DNA of 64,000 nucleotides, from the NCBI GenBank assembly GCA_023442465.1, contig JAEZZQ010000043.1:255427-319426 (forward strand), given 5' to 3'. Of the stretch, positions 41,077-49,155 are shown piece by piece. The translations under genes were made by a program, and so were the position numbers. The notes beneath the pieces are model-generated. The model did no database searches. It was not told where the DNA came from and worked only from the letters and a program-made list of their open reading frames with translations. Position 1 is the stretch's first letter. Every line of letters starts with the position of its first letter. This DNA is from Bacillota bacterium. GTDB lineage: Bacteria > Bacillota > Clostridia > Lachnospirales > Lachnospiraceae.

Positions 41077-42351
41077 TTGGAAAGCAAAAAAATCATTCAG
41101 GTCGAAGATAAGGTACCGGCCAGTCTCCTATTCCCGCTGTCCCTGCAGCACATGTTCGCCATGTTCGGAGCATCGGTATTAGTACCTATCATCTTCCAAA
41201 TCAATCCATCTGTCGTACTGTTAATGAACGGTGTCGGCACGCTACTATTTTTCCTTATCACCAAAGGCAAAGCACCCGCATATCTCGGTTCCAGCTTTGC
41301 TTTTCTTGCACCGGCAGGTCTGGTCATATCCAAATGGGGGTATCAGGATGCTCTGGGCGGTTTCATCGCAGTAGGTTTGGCGCTGTGTATTCTTTCTTTT
41401 GTTATTTACAAGTTCGGTATCAAATGGATCGACGTCGTACTTCCCGCCGCAGCTATGGGTCCCGTCGTTGCTCTCATCGGTTTGGAGCTGGCAGGAACTG
41501 CTGCTTCTACAGCCGGAATTCTTCCCGGTACTGACGGCGCTGTGGATTCCAAAAATGTAATCGTATTCGTAGTTACTTTGGCATTCGCCATATTCGGAAA
41601 TGTACTCTTCAAAAAGTTCTTCGCTGTTATCCCCGTTTTGATTGCGATCATCGCAGGTTATATCACCGCACTGTTCACTGGGGTCATTGCACCCGGAACG
41701 GTTTCCGGAGCGCTTCATGCCAGCTTGTTCGTAATGCCGAATTTCCAGATTCCCCGCTTTAACCCGGAAGCTATCGTAATGATTCTTCCCGTTATTCTGG
41801 TTATCGCTTCCGAGCACATCGGCCACCAGATCGTAACGAGTAAGATCGTGGAAAGAGACCTCCTCAAGGATCCGGGGCTACACCGCTCCTTGTTCGCAGA
41901 TGGTCTTTCTACCATGCTCTCCGGCTTCGTCGGCTCCGTGCCTACCACGACCTATGGCGAGAACATCGGCGTTATGGCAATGACTAAGGTTTATTCCATT
42001 CAGGTAATAGCCGGTGCAGCTATCCTCTCGATCATCGCTTCCTTCGTAGGTCCCGTTGCCGCATTGATTCAGACCATTCCCGGTCCTGTCATCGGCGGCA
42101 TTTCCTTCCTCTTATACGGTACCATCGGAGCTTCCGGTATCCGTATCATCGTTGACGGACGAGTTGATTACAGCGGAAGCCGCAACCTGACGCTCACGTC
42201 CGTAGTGTTTGTCGTAGGTCTTTCCGGCGTTGCCTTAAGTATCTTCAACATTACGCTTACAGGTATGGTTCTGGCAGCGATTGTCGGTATGATTCTATCG
42301 CTTCTGTTCTATATCTTCGATAAGCTCGGATGGGCGAACGATAAGAACTAA
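41077..42351 (+). CDS. uraA: Uracil permease (UraA-type nucleobase:cation symporter)
   Basis: 424 residues, start TTG at 41077 with AGGGAGG 7 bp upstream. About twelve to fourteen membrane segments. UraA landmarks: LQHMFAMFGASVLVP near residue 24, YLGSSFAFLAP near 68, and VPTTTYGENIGVMAMT near 290, whose Glu binds uracil. Monocistronic, ended by the terminator at 42375. No PyrR-type attenuator is recognised upstream. Confidence 0.95.
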   Translation: MESKKIIQVEDKVPASLLFPLSLQHMFAMFGASVLVPIIFQINPSVVLLMNGVGTLLFFLITKGKAPAYLGSSFAFLAPAGLVISKWGYQDALGGFIAVGLALCILSFVIYKFGIKWIDVVLPAAAMGPVVALIGLELAGTAASTAGILPGTDGAVDSKNVIVFVVTLAFAIFGNVLFKKFFAVIPVLIAIIAGYITALFTGVIAPGTVSGALHASLFVMPNFQIPRFNPEAIVMILPVILVIASEHIGHQIVTSKIVERDLLKDPGLHRSLFADGLSTMLSGFVGSVPTTTYGENIGVMAMTKVYSIQVIAGAAILSIIASFVGPVAALIQTIPGPVIGGISFLLYGTIGASGIRIIVDGRVDYSGSRNLTLTSVVFVVGLSGVALSIFNITLTGMVLAAIVGMILSLLFYIFDKLGWANDKN

Positions 42352-42374
42352 GAAATAACTACTTGGTAGTTTAA

Positions 42375-42428
42375 GAAGGGTGTTCCTTTTCTATTCATGC
42401 AAGAAGAGAAAGGGACATCCTTTTTTTA
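42375..42428 (+). terminator. Rho-independent terminator after uraA
   Basis: AAGGGTGTTCCTTTTCT pairs, with a few mismatches, with AGAGAAAGGGACATCCTT, followed by seven T. Confidence 0.8.
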
Positions 42429-42520
42429 ATAGGAAAATGCTCCTGTTAAATAAAGATAGATGCACAGCTATGCGCGTCAAACACAAATCACATATTTTCT
42501 ATTAACTTAGCTGATTTTTC

Positions 42521-42669
42521 GTTACTGTTCACACAGTAGCTTAACACTTGCTGTTATGCTACGTAAGAACGTGATGCAAGAGATGATTTCTGCTTCGCGG
42601 AGCGAATTTAAATGCAAAACTTTTGCATTGCAGAAATCATGAGCTACTGAGAACGGAGTGAACAGTAAC
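42521..42669. repeat. GTTACTGTT-ended MITE-like repeat, copy C
   Basis: 149 bp, same orientation as copy B but with about 16 extra bases near AAAACTTTTGCATTGC. Flanking 8-bp direct duplication GATTTTTC. It supplies the C-terminal residues and stop codon of the alkyltransferase gene. Confidence 0.88.
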
Positions 42670-42997
42670 GATTTTTCTCCGGCTCCGGCCTCCACTGGCT
42701 TTTCTCTAAATCGATACAGCCATTTTCCAGGAAAATAACGCCCTCCTGCTCCAACATAAAGCGCTGGAAATCCTGCCCTCCAAAAGCGTGCATGGGAGCC
42801 ATCTCTCCTAACCGGTTGACCACTCTGTGGCAGGGAAGGTTCAGCTCTGCAGGAGCCCTGTTCATGGCATAGCCGATGACACGCGGTGCACGAGGCTTTC
42901 CCACAAGCCAGGCAATTTGACCGTAAGTGGCGACCCGTCCCTCCGGAATATTCGCCACCACCTTATAAATTTTTTGATATAATTCCGAATAAGCCAT
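42644..42997 (-). CDS. MGMT/ATL-family DNA alkyltransferase-like protein
   Basis: 117 residues, only the DNA-binding domain of O6-alkylguanine alkyltransferases. The active-site PCHRVV is present with Cys, so it could accept alkyl groups, unlike ATL proteins where Cys is replaced. Also VATYGQIAWLVG and GYAMNRAP (Asn/Arg finger region). The tail RYCSLRSQ comes from repeat C; without the insert the frame would end PEKNQLS. Monocistronic, convergent with uraA. Confidence 0.88.
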   Translation of the reverse strand: MAYSELYQKIYKVVANIPEGRVATYGQIAWLVGKPRAPRVIGYAMNRAPAELNLPCHRVVNRLGEMAPMHAFGGQDFQRFMLEQEGVIFLENGCIDLEKSQWRPEPEKNRYCSLRSQ

Positions 42998-43091
42998 AGA
43001 CTTCCCTCTCTTTAAGGTACTGTTTCTATATCACAACAACGTATTTTCAGTATTTTTAACACTTTCTCTGTTTTGTCTCGTATAAATGATG

Positions 43092-43267
43092 TATAATAAA
43101 AGAAAATATCACAATAGTGTATGCCCCTCCGTTTTACTATTCAACCGGAAGCATCGCTAGGTGTTTTTTGTGAACAAAGGTCACACAAAACCCAAGTCTT
43201 ACAAACGTTTACATCAATTGCTACTACGAAGCCGCAGGCAAAATAGTGCCCCTTGAGGATTTAATAT
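43092..43267 (+). other. Leader of the KdpD-like gene with possible RNA structure
   Basis: A TATAAT at 43092-43097 suggests transcription from about 43104, leaving a leader of about 160 nt. It contains TTTTTTGTGA...TCACACAAAA as a stem and compact GC-rich blocks (CATCGCTAGGTG, GAAGCCGCAGGC, GTGCCCCTTGAGG) that look conserved-RNA-like. I cannot match it to a riboswitch class. Confidence 0.3.
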
Positions 43268-44371
43268 ATGACAGTTTATCACAAATTCTTTTCCGAAGAT
43301 ACTCGCTTATACAAAATATATAAAGAGAAGTTTACCGATGTATCCGTTACCTTACTCCTGCTGCTCCTGGCGACACTCCTTTCCTTCATCTATTGGAGAA
43401 TATCTCAGAATGCTGCCAACATCGCACTTTTATATGTCATAGCCTTAGTGCTGATCGCGAGGAAGACGGAAGGCTATTTCTGGGGAATCTTCGCCTCGCT
43501 GGTAGGAGTTATCTGTATCAATTATCTCTTTACCTATCCATATTATTCGCTGAATTTTACGCTGTCCGGCTATCCGGTCACCTTTCTTGGAATGCTTGCC
43601 GTGGCGCTGACAACAAGTGCAGTTACCAGCAACATGAGAAATCAGATGCAGATGCTCGCTGATAGGGAAAAGCTGTTGGTCGAAGCTGAAAAGGAAAAAA
43701 TGCGCGCCAATTTGCTGCGCGCCATTTCCCATGACCTTAGAACTCCGCTCACCAGTATCATCGGCGCCAGCGCTTCTTATATTACCAATGAAGAGGTTTT
43801 GAACGAAGATCAGAAAAAGGAGCTGGTTTCCCATATTTACGAAGATTCCAACTGGCTCCTTAACATGGTGGAGAATCTTCTTTCCGTCACCCGTATCCAG
43901 GACGGCGTAGCCAATGTCAACAAGTCCTATGAATCTGTGGAGGAGGTACTTTCAGAGGCTATTATCCGTCTGAAAAAAAGGCTGCCCGATACACAGCTTT
44001 CCGTACATGTTCCTGATGAGCTCATCATGATTCCCATGGACGCCATTTTAATCGAGCAGGTTCTTATCAACCTTCTGGAAAATGCCGCGCTCCATTCCAG
44101 GAGTGAATTGCCCATCGAATGCTATGTGGACGAGACCTCGGATTTCGTTACCTTCCACGTCAGAGATTACGGCATCGGCATCTCCCCAGAGAGGCTGTCC
44201 ACCATTTTCAGCGGAACCGCTTATACCGGTAACTCCTCTGCCGACAGCTCCAGAGGCATGGGTATCGGCCTTACCATTTGCAAGACCATCATTACTGCCC
44301 ACAAGGGCAAACTTAGAGTAAAATTACACGATGTAGGAACCGAGTTTTATTTCATCCTGCCAAAGGCATAA
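43268..44371 (+). CDS. KdpD-like sensor histidine kinase lacking the N-terminal KdpD/USP domains
   Basis: 367 residues. Starts with four membrane segments of the DUF4118 type (residues 25-120), a short linker, HisKA with phospho-acceptor AISHDLRTPLTSIIGA near 155, and HATPase_c with N box LLENAAL and G boxes GIGISPERL and GMGIGLTICK. Full KdpD has a further cytosolic region of about 390 residues that is missing here. It pairs with the regulator 37 bp downstream. No kdpFABC is nearby, so the target may be another potassium or envelope gene. Confidence 0.85.
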   Translation: MTVYHKFFSEDTRLYKIYKEKFTDVSVTLLLLLLATLLSFIYWRISQNAANIALLYVIALVLIARKTEGYFWGIFASLVGVICINYLFTYPYYSLNFTLSGYPVTFLGMLAVALTTSAVTSNMRNQMQMLADREKLLVEAEKEKMRANLLRAISHDLRTPLTSIIGASASYITNEEVLNEDQKKELVSHIYEDSNWLLNMVENLLSVTRIQDGVANVNKSYESVEEVLSEAIIRLKKRLPDTQLSVHVPDELIMIPMDAILIEQVLINLLENAALHSRSELPIECYVDETSDFVTFHVRDYGIGISPERLSTIFSGTAYTGNSSADSSRGMGIGLTICKTIITAHKGKLRVKLHDVGTEFYFILPKA

Positions 44372-44408
44372 CCAATAATATGTTGTACAAAAAAGGAGTC
44401 CCGCTAAA

Positions 44409-45119
44409 ATGAGCGCCAAATCAACTATCATTATTATCGAAGACGAAAAGAACATATGTAATTTTATGGCTACCACACTTACGGCCCAAGGCTATAAAAT
44501 CATAACTGCTGCCAACGCAAAATCCGGTCTTTCTCTCATTGCCTCCTGCTGTCCCGACCTCATCCTTTTGGATATGGGACTGCCCGATATGGACGGCATC
44601 GACGTCATCAAGGATATTCGCTCGTGGGCCAGTATTCCCATCATCGTCATATCCGCGCGAGCGCAGGAGAAGGAAAAAGTATTAGCACTGGACACCGGAG
44701 CGGATGATTATATTACCAAGCCCTTCGGCCCTTCTGAGCTTTTTGCCCGGATTCGCACCGCCCTAAGGCACAGCAACCGCCTGAATACGGATTCCAGGCT
44801 GACTCTCCGGCCCTACGAGGCCGACGGACTCATTATCGACTTCGATAAGCATCTGATTACGCTACGCGGAAGCGAAGTACATCTGACACAAGTAGAATTC
44901 AAAATCATTTCACTTCTGGCTCAGAACTCCGGCCGGGTCATGACTTATGATTCCATTATTTCTAATGTGTGGGGGCCTTATGCCGATGACAATAACCGCA
45001 TATTGCGGGTAAACATGGCGAATATCCGGCGGAAGCTGGAAAAAAATCCTGCGGAGCCTCACTACATATTCACTGAAATAGGCATTGGCTACCGGATGCT
45101 GGAAGATAAGGCCGGCTGA
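44409..45119 (+). CDS. KdpE-like OmpR-family response regulator
   Basis: 236 residues. Receiver domain with acidic pair EDE near residue 12, phospho-acceptor Asp in LLDMGLPDMDG and Lys in ITKPFGPSEL. C-terminal winged helix with VHLTQVEFKIISLLAQNSGRV-like pattern and RRKLEKNP. AAAGGAG precedes the ATG. Partner of the KdpD-like kinase upstream; target promoters are not identifiable here. Confidence 0.9.
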   Translation: MSAKSTIIIIEDEKNICNFMATTLTAQGYKIITAANAKSGLSLIASCCPDLILLDMGLPDMDGIDVIKDIRSWASIPIIVISARAQEKEKVLALDTGADDYITKPFGPSELFARIRTALRHSNRLNTDSRLTLRPYEADGLIIDFDKHLITLRGSEVHLTQVEFKIISLLAQNSGRVMTYDSIISNVWGPYADDNNRILRVNMANIRRKLEKNPAEPHYIFTEIGIGYRMLEDKAG

Positions 45120-45123
45120 CTTG

Positions 45124-45654
45124 CTAGAATTCCACGCCCCGCCTGGCGGGAATTCCTTTTTCATAAGGGTGCCTGATGCACTTCATCCGGGTAATATAAT
45201 CCGCATATTCCAGAAAAAGTTCATCCGGCTCCCTTCCTGTCAGAATCAGCTCAAGAGAAGGGGGCTTTTCCTTTATCAATCGCTCCACCCCGCTCTTATC
45301 GATGAGCTCCAGCCCATAAGGATAGGTAATCTCATCCAGAACTACCATTCCGTATCCGCCGCCCTCTATCTTTTTCATGACTTCCTTTAGTATTTCATTG
45401 TGTTCCCGCGTAATTTCCTTCTTATCCGCATCGCTCATATTTTTATAGAATCCATAGTTTTTGCTGTTTCTTAGAAGCTCGATTTCCTTTATCCGCTCCA
45501 TGGCGGACAGTTCGCCGCTTTCATTGCCTTTCATGAACTGAGCAAATATTACGCGCTCACCGCAGCCCGCAGCTCGCAGCGCAAGCCCTGCCGCCGCTGT
45601 GGTCTTTCCTTTTCCATCTCCGCAGTACACATGAATCAATCCTTGCTTCATCAC
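45124..45654 (-). CDS. btuR: Cob(I)alamin adenosyltransferase (CobA/BtuR type)
   Basis: 176 residues. P-loop VYCGDGKGKTTAA at the N-terminus, GERVIFAQFMKG near 35, VVLDEITYPYG near 107 and TGREPD near 140, all typical of BtuR/CobO. It transfers adenosyl from ATP to cob(I)alamin. It overlaps the upstream gene by 4 bp (TGATGA-like junction), so the two corrinoid-related genes are co-translated. Length is near the family norm of 170-200. Confidence 0.93.
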   Translation of the reverse strand: MMKQGLIHVYCGDGKGKTTAAAGLALRAAGCGERVIFAQFMKGNESGELSAMERIKEIELLRNSKNYGFYKNMSDADKKEITREHNEILKEVMKKIEGGGYGMVVLDEITYPYGLELIDKSGVERLIKEKPPSLELILTGREPDELFLEYADYITRMKCIRHPYEKGIPARRGVEF

Positions 45655-46289
45655 TTTCCTCCTTTGCCGAAAATACGCCGATATCCGTAATTTAACGCCT
45701 TTGGATTGCCGGCCCTTTTTTCACAATCCTTTCTATTACATCCGGCACATAGAGACTGCTCTCTTTCTACTCCCGGTTCTTTCATCTGAAGAGGCACGGT
45801 ATATGCCACGCTCTTTTTGGGAATCAGCATATAGGCAGCATTGTAGCTTATTTCCTCCTGCCCGAAGGAATCCACTATTTTGGCTGCATCCTCCATGGGG
45901 CGTTCGGTCCCCGGGAATTCATACTGTCCGCACCACAAGCCGGTGTGTCTTCTAAGGAAATCGTCTCCCCTTCCATAAGCCTTCATAAGAAGCTCCATGG
46001 CAATACATTCCACCATATAGGCCTCCGACAGACTGCCTTCCTCCATAAGGTCGCTTTGCACACAGTCCACACCCTCGCCCAGTGTCATGAGTACGGCTGC
46101 CTTATCCCCTATCTGTCCGCCCCATGAAAAATAAGCGGATACCGAAGTATTCCTAAAGTACTTTTCATATACCTCCCTTAACAGAGGAAGGCCGGTATCA
46201 CCAAAATGATACCGACCGCACATATTCTTTAACTCGCTTTCGCATAAATCCACTGATAATATCCTGTGTTCCTTCCGCTCGCTCTCCAT
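45651..46289 (-). CDS. Methionine-synthase activation-domain-like protein with C-terminal Cys cluster
   Basis: 212 residues, AGGTG 5 bp before the ATG. The block SYNAAYMLIPKKSVAYTVPL near 150 resembles the B12-dependent methionine synthase activation domain found as a stand-alone protein in Clostridia. The C-terminus has CAGCNRKDCEKR, i.e. C-x2-C-x4-C, possibly iron-sulfur or zinc. It is co-translated with cobalamin adenosyltransferase, supporting a corrinoid role such as reactivation of a corrinoid enzyme. I am not sure of the family; no methionine synthase core is nearby. Confidence 0.5.
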   Translation of the reverse strand: MESERKEHRILSVDLCESELKNMCGRYHFGDTGLPLLREVYEKYFRNTSVSAYFSWGGQIGDKAAVLMTLGEGVDCVQSDLMEEGSLSEAYMVECIAMELLMKAYGRGDDFLRRHTGLWCGQYEFPGTERPMEDAAKIVDSFGQEEISYNAAYMLIPKKSVAYTVPLQMKEPGVEREQSLCAGCNRKDCEKRAGNPKALNYGYRRIFGKGGK

Positions 46290-46325
46290 AGATGCACCTC
46301 ACTATTTTATGCACGCTCTGTCTGT

Positions 46326-48191
46326 TCACGTCTTCACTCGCATGGCACGCATCGCATTCATTATTGCGATGACCGCTACACCTACGTCGGCAAATACCGC
46401 CGCCCACATAGTTGCGATTCCCACTGCTGCTAATAATAATATCAGAATCTTCACTCCAATTGCAAATATTATATTTTGTTTTACGATAACGAGGGTTCTT
46501 TTTGATATCTGTATCGCCTTCACAATCTTCGAAGGTTCGTCTGTCATAATCACCACATCCGCCGCTTCGATTGCCGCATCCGAACCCAAACCACCCATGG
46601 CTATGCCGATATCTGCTCTCGCCAATACCGGAGCGTCGTTCATACCGTCACCGACAAAAATCAGCCTGCCCTTTTCCGACTTGCTCTGGAACAGCCGTTC
46701 CACCTGATCTACCTTATCCTTCGGTAAAAGTTCCGCATGTACTTCCTCGATCCCAAGTGCTCCTGCCACTTTGAACGCCGTCTTTTTCTGATCTCCGGTG
46801 AGCATGACGATATGTTTCATGCCTACCGCCTTAAGGCCTTCGATGGCCTGCTTCGCATCGGACTTGATTTCGTCCGCTATCACGATGTAACCCAGATATT
46901 CCTTCTCTCTCGCCACATGAATGATGGTTCCTGCCTCATCCGGCTCCTTCATATGAATATTCTGCTGCTCCATCCATTTGGCATTTCCCGCATAAACACG
47001 GCTGCCGTTTAATAGTGCACTGACTCCGTGCCCTGCAACCTCCCCCACATCGCTTAAGAGCGATTTATCCACGTCCTTATGATATGCTGCTAACAGCGAT
47101 TTGGAAATCGGATGATTGGAATAGCTCTCCGCATAAGCTGCTGTTTCCAAAAGAGCACCCTCCGCCACTCCCATTTCGGGAACCAGCTTCGTTACCGCAA
47201 AGATGCCTTTAGTGAGCGTTCCGGTCTTATCCATCACTACGATCTCAGCGTCCGACAAGGCTTCCAGATAATTGCTGCCTTTGACGAGAATACCGGCTCT
47301 GCTGGCTCCTCCCAGACCTCCGAAGAAGCTTAATGGAATGCTGATAACTAGTGCGCAGGGACAAGAGATAACAAGAAAACTGAGCGCTCTATATATCCAT
47401 ATCGTAAAGCCGCCGCCTAACAGGAGCGGAGGAATAAATGCCAGAAGTACTGCGCAAATTACAACTACAGGAGTATAATATCTGGCGAATTTCGTAATAA
47501 AATGCTCTGCTTCCGACTTCTTGCTTCCCGCATTTTCAACAAGCTCCAATATCTTCGCTACCGTGGATTCCCCGTAGTTCTTATTTACTTTAACCTCCAA
47601 CACACCGGACAGGTTTACGCATCCGCTGATTACCTCTTCACCCTCTGCTACATCTCTGGGAACACTTTCTCCGGTAAGAGCCATCGTGTCCAGAGAGGAT
47701 GAGCCCTTAGTAACCACTCCATCCAGAGGAATTCTCTCCCCGGGTTTAATCAATATCGTCTCTCCGATAGCCACTTCCTCGGGGCTCACTTCTTCCGCCT
47801 CACCGCCCCTTAGCACATTGGCATAATCGGGACGTATATCCATAAGCTCTGCAATGGATTTCCTGGATCTGCCTACCGCATAGGACTGAAACCATTCTCC
47901 CACTTGGTAAAACAGCATAACGGCAACCGCTTCCGGATACTCTCCTATGAGAAAGGCCCCCACTGTGGCAATGGACATCAGGAAATTTTCATCGAATATT
48001 TGTCCGTGACCGATATTCTTCACCGCCGCCTTTACTATACTGCCTCCTATTACAAAATAAGCGATCAGAAATAACACCAGCTCTATATTTTCATTTAAAT
48101 CCGGTATGATGTGCGATACTAAAATCGCAGCCAGATATATGAGAGCACCTATAATGATTCTTTTAAGCAACCTTTTTAGCTTCTTACTCAT
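46326..48191 (-). CDS. Heavy-metal P1B-type ATPase (Zn/Cd/Co-type)
   Basis: 621 residues. Membrane metal site SCPCALVISIP (CPC), phosphorylation loop DKTGTLTKG, TGES actuator motif (ALTGESVP), HP locus in SNHPISKS and hinge GDGMNDAPVLA. No HMA metal-binding domain is fused at the N-terminus; instead a separate 73-residue HMA protein is encoded immediately upstream. With the ArsR regulator gene it forms a metal-resistance operon. Zn/Cd specificity is suggested by CPC plus CadC-like regulation but is not certain. Confidence 0.93.
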   Translation of the reverse strand: MSKKLKRLLKRIIIGALIYLAAILVSHIIPDLNENIELVLFLIAYFVIGGSIVKAAVKNIGHGQIFDENFLMSIATVGAFLIGEYPEAVAVMLFYQVGEWFQSYAVGRSRKSIAELMDIRPDYANVLRGGEAEEVSPEEVAIGETILIKPGERIPLDGVVTKGSSSLDTMALTGESVPRDVAEGEEVISGCVNLSGVLEVKVNKNYGESTVAKILELVENAGSKKSEAEHFITKFARYYTPVVVICAVLLAFIPPLLLGGGFTIWIYRALSFLVISCPCALVISIPLSFFGGLGGASRAGILVKGSNYLEALSDAEIVVMDKTGTLTKGIFAVTKLVPEMGVAEGALLETAAYAESYSNHPISKSLLAAYHKDVDKSLLSDVGEVAGHGVSALLNGSRVYAGNAKWMEQQNIHMKEPDEAGTIIHVAREKEYLGYIVIADEIKSDAKQAIEGLKAVGMKHIVMLTGDQKKTAFKVAGALGIEEVHAELLPKDKVDQVERLFQSKSEKGRLIFVGDGMNDAPVLARADIGIAMGGLGSDAAIEAADVVIMTDEPSKIVKAIQISKRTLVIVKQNIIFAIGVKILILLLAAVGIATMWAAVFADVGVAVIAIMNAMRAMRVKT

Positions 48192-48232
48192 CTCTTAACC
48201 CTTCGCTTTCCTTGCATGCTGTCCTTTTAATA

Positions 48233-48454
48233 CTATTTCTCTATTACTTCCACATCCGGTTCAAATTTCTTTACAATTTTCTTGATCTCCTTGGTAATGC
48301 CTGGCACCTTCGCTTCTTCCACGTCGATTACCAGCTTCTGCGTCAAAAGGGTCACTGTGCTGCTCTTCACGCCCTCCAGCTTCCCTACTGCCGCCTCGAT
48401 CTCACCTGCACAATGTGCACAGTCCAGCTCCTCCAAAATGTAAGTCTTTCTCAT
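48233..48454 (-). CDS. Stand-alone HMA-domain metal-binding protein
   Basis: 73 residues, a single ferredoxin-like HMA fold with metal ligands in LDCAHCAGEIE. Such domains pass Zn, Cd or Cu to P1B ATPases. It lies 41 bp before the ATPase gene and 37 bp after the regulator gene. AGGAGG precedes the ATG. Probably a detached N-terminal domain of the ATPase next door. Confidence 0.88.
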   Translation of the reverse strand: MRKTYILEELDCAHCAGEIEAAVGKLEGVKSSTVTLLTQKLVIDVEEAKVPGITKEIKKIVKKFEPDVEVIEK

Positions 48455-48491
48455 TTCTTCTCCTCCTAATCCTTTTTAATTACCTTCATTA

Positions 48492-48863
48492 TTATCGTTC
48501 CTCTTCGATATGGTCCAGCCCTTGGCTTAAAATCGTCTTGATATGTCCATCCGCAAGGGAATAAAACACTGTTTTACCTTCTCTTCGGTTCCTTACCAGA
48601 TCCATCTGCTTCAGCGTACGAAGCTGGTGGGAAATTGCCGACTGGGTCATATTTAAAGTCTGCGCCAAATCGCATACGCACATCTCCGAGCACATAAGCA
48701 CATATAGCATCTTAATTCTCGTAGAATCCGCAAACACTTTGAAAAAATCAGCTAAGTCATACAGCTTATCTTCCTCCGGCATCTGCTCGTTCACCTTATG
48801 AATAATTTCTTCGTGAACGTGGATATAATCGCAGCTTTCTAATCTCTCCTGCTCTATCTTCAT
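48492..48863 (-). CDS. ArsR/SmtB-family metal-responsive repressor
   Basis: 123 residues. Winged helix with metal-type signature MCVCDLAQTLNMTQSAISHQL (ELCVC region), plus HxE-type C-terminal residues (DGHIKTILSQGLDHIEEE) that fit the alpha-5 zinc site of SmtB/CzrA. It is first in the operon with HMA and ATPase genes and would be released by Zn or Cd. A candidate operator lies about 100 bp upstream. Confidence 0.9.
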   Translation of the reverse strand: MKIEQERLESCDYIHVHEEIIHKVNEQMPEEDKLYDLADFFKVFADSTRIKMLYVLMCSEMCVCDLAQTLNMTQSAISHQLRTLKQMDLVRNRREGKTVFYSLADGHIKTILSQGLDHIEEER

Positions 48864-48958
48864 TGTACGCTTCCTCCTTTTGTTTAAATACCTCTGAAAT
48901 ATTTTCTTATATTTCAGGCAAAACCTAATATATCCTTTCTATATCATATACTCATAAC

Positions 48959-48978
48959 ATATGAACACTTGCTCATAT
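48959..48978. promoter_or_regulatory. Candidate ArsR/SmtB operator
   Basis: ATATGAACACTTGCTCATAT, an imperfect inverted repeat of the SmtB/CadC type; TATGTTCAT follows at once and extends it. It is upstream of the metal-resistance operon. Confidence 0.65.
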
Positions 48979-49100
48979 GTTCATTATATCAATCTTATGT
49001 CATATGTCAATATGTTTCTCAATATAAATTAATATTTTTTTAGTCTTTGGGGATAAAAAGGCAGAGGACAACTTCGATACAAAATGCTGCGAATAGAAAA

Positions 49101-49140
49101 GGCTGCTGTGTGCGATAATTCCAAGTCGCACACAGCAGCC
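49101..49140. terminator. Strong bidirectional terminator hairpin
   Basis: GGCTGCTGTGTGCGA pairs perfectly with TCGCACACAGCAGCC; T-rich runs flank both sides (CTTTTC on plus, TTTTC on minus). It follows the nucleotidyltransferase gene. The rest of the 48864-49155 gap is the ArsR promoter region. Confidence 0.88.
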
Positions 49141-49155
49141 CTTTTCTACTTTATA

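Noticed and set aside
40833..41096. 87-residue minus-strand frame ending YCSLRSQ
   Set aside because: It is repeat B plus flanking inverted repeat; the matching tail with the alkyltransferase comes from the shared repeat, not homology.
43130..43267. Known riboswitch (M-box, c-di-AMP or GEMM) before the KdpD-like gene
   Set aside because: Some short blocks resemble these classes, but the conserved cores do not line up; left as an unknown leader.
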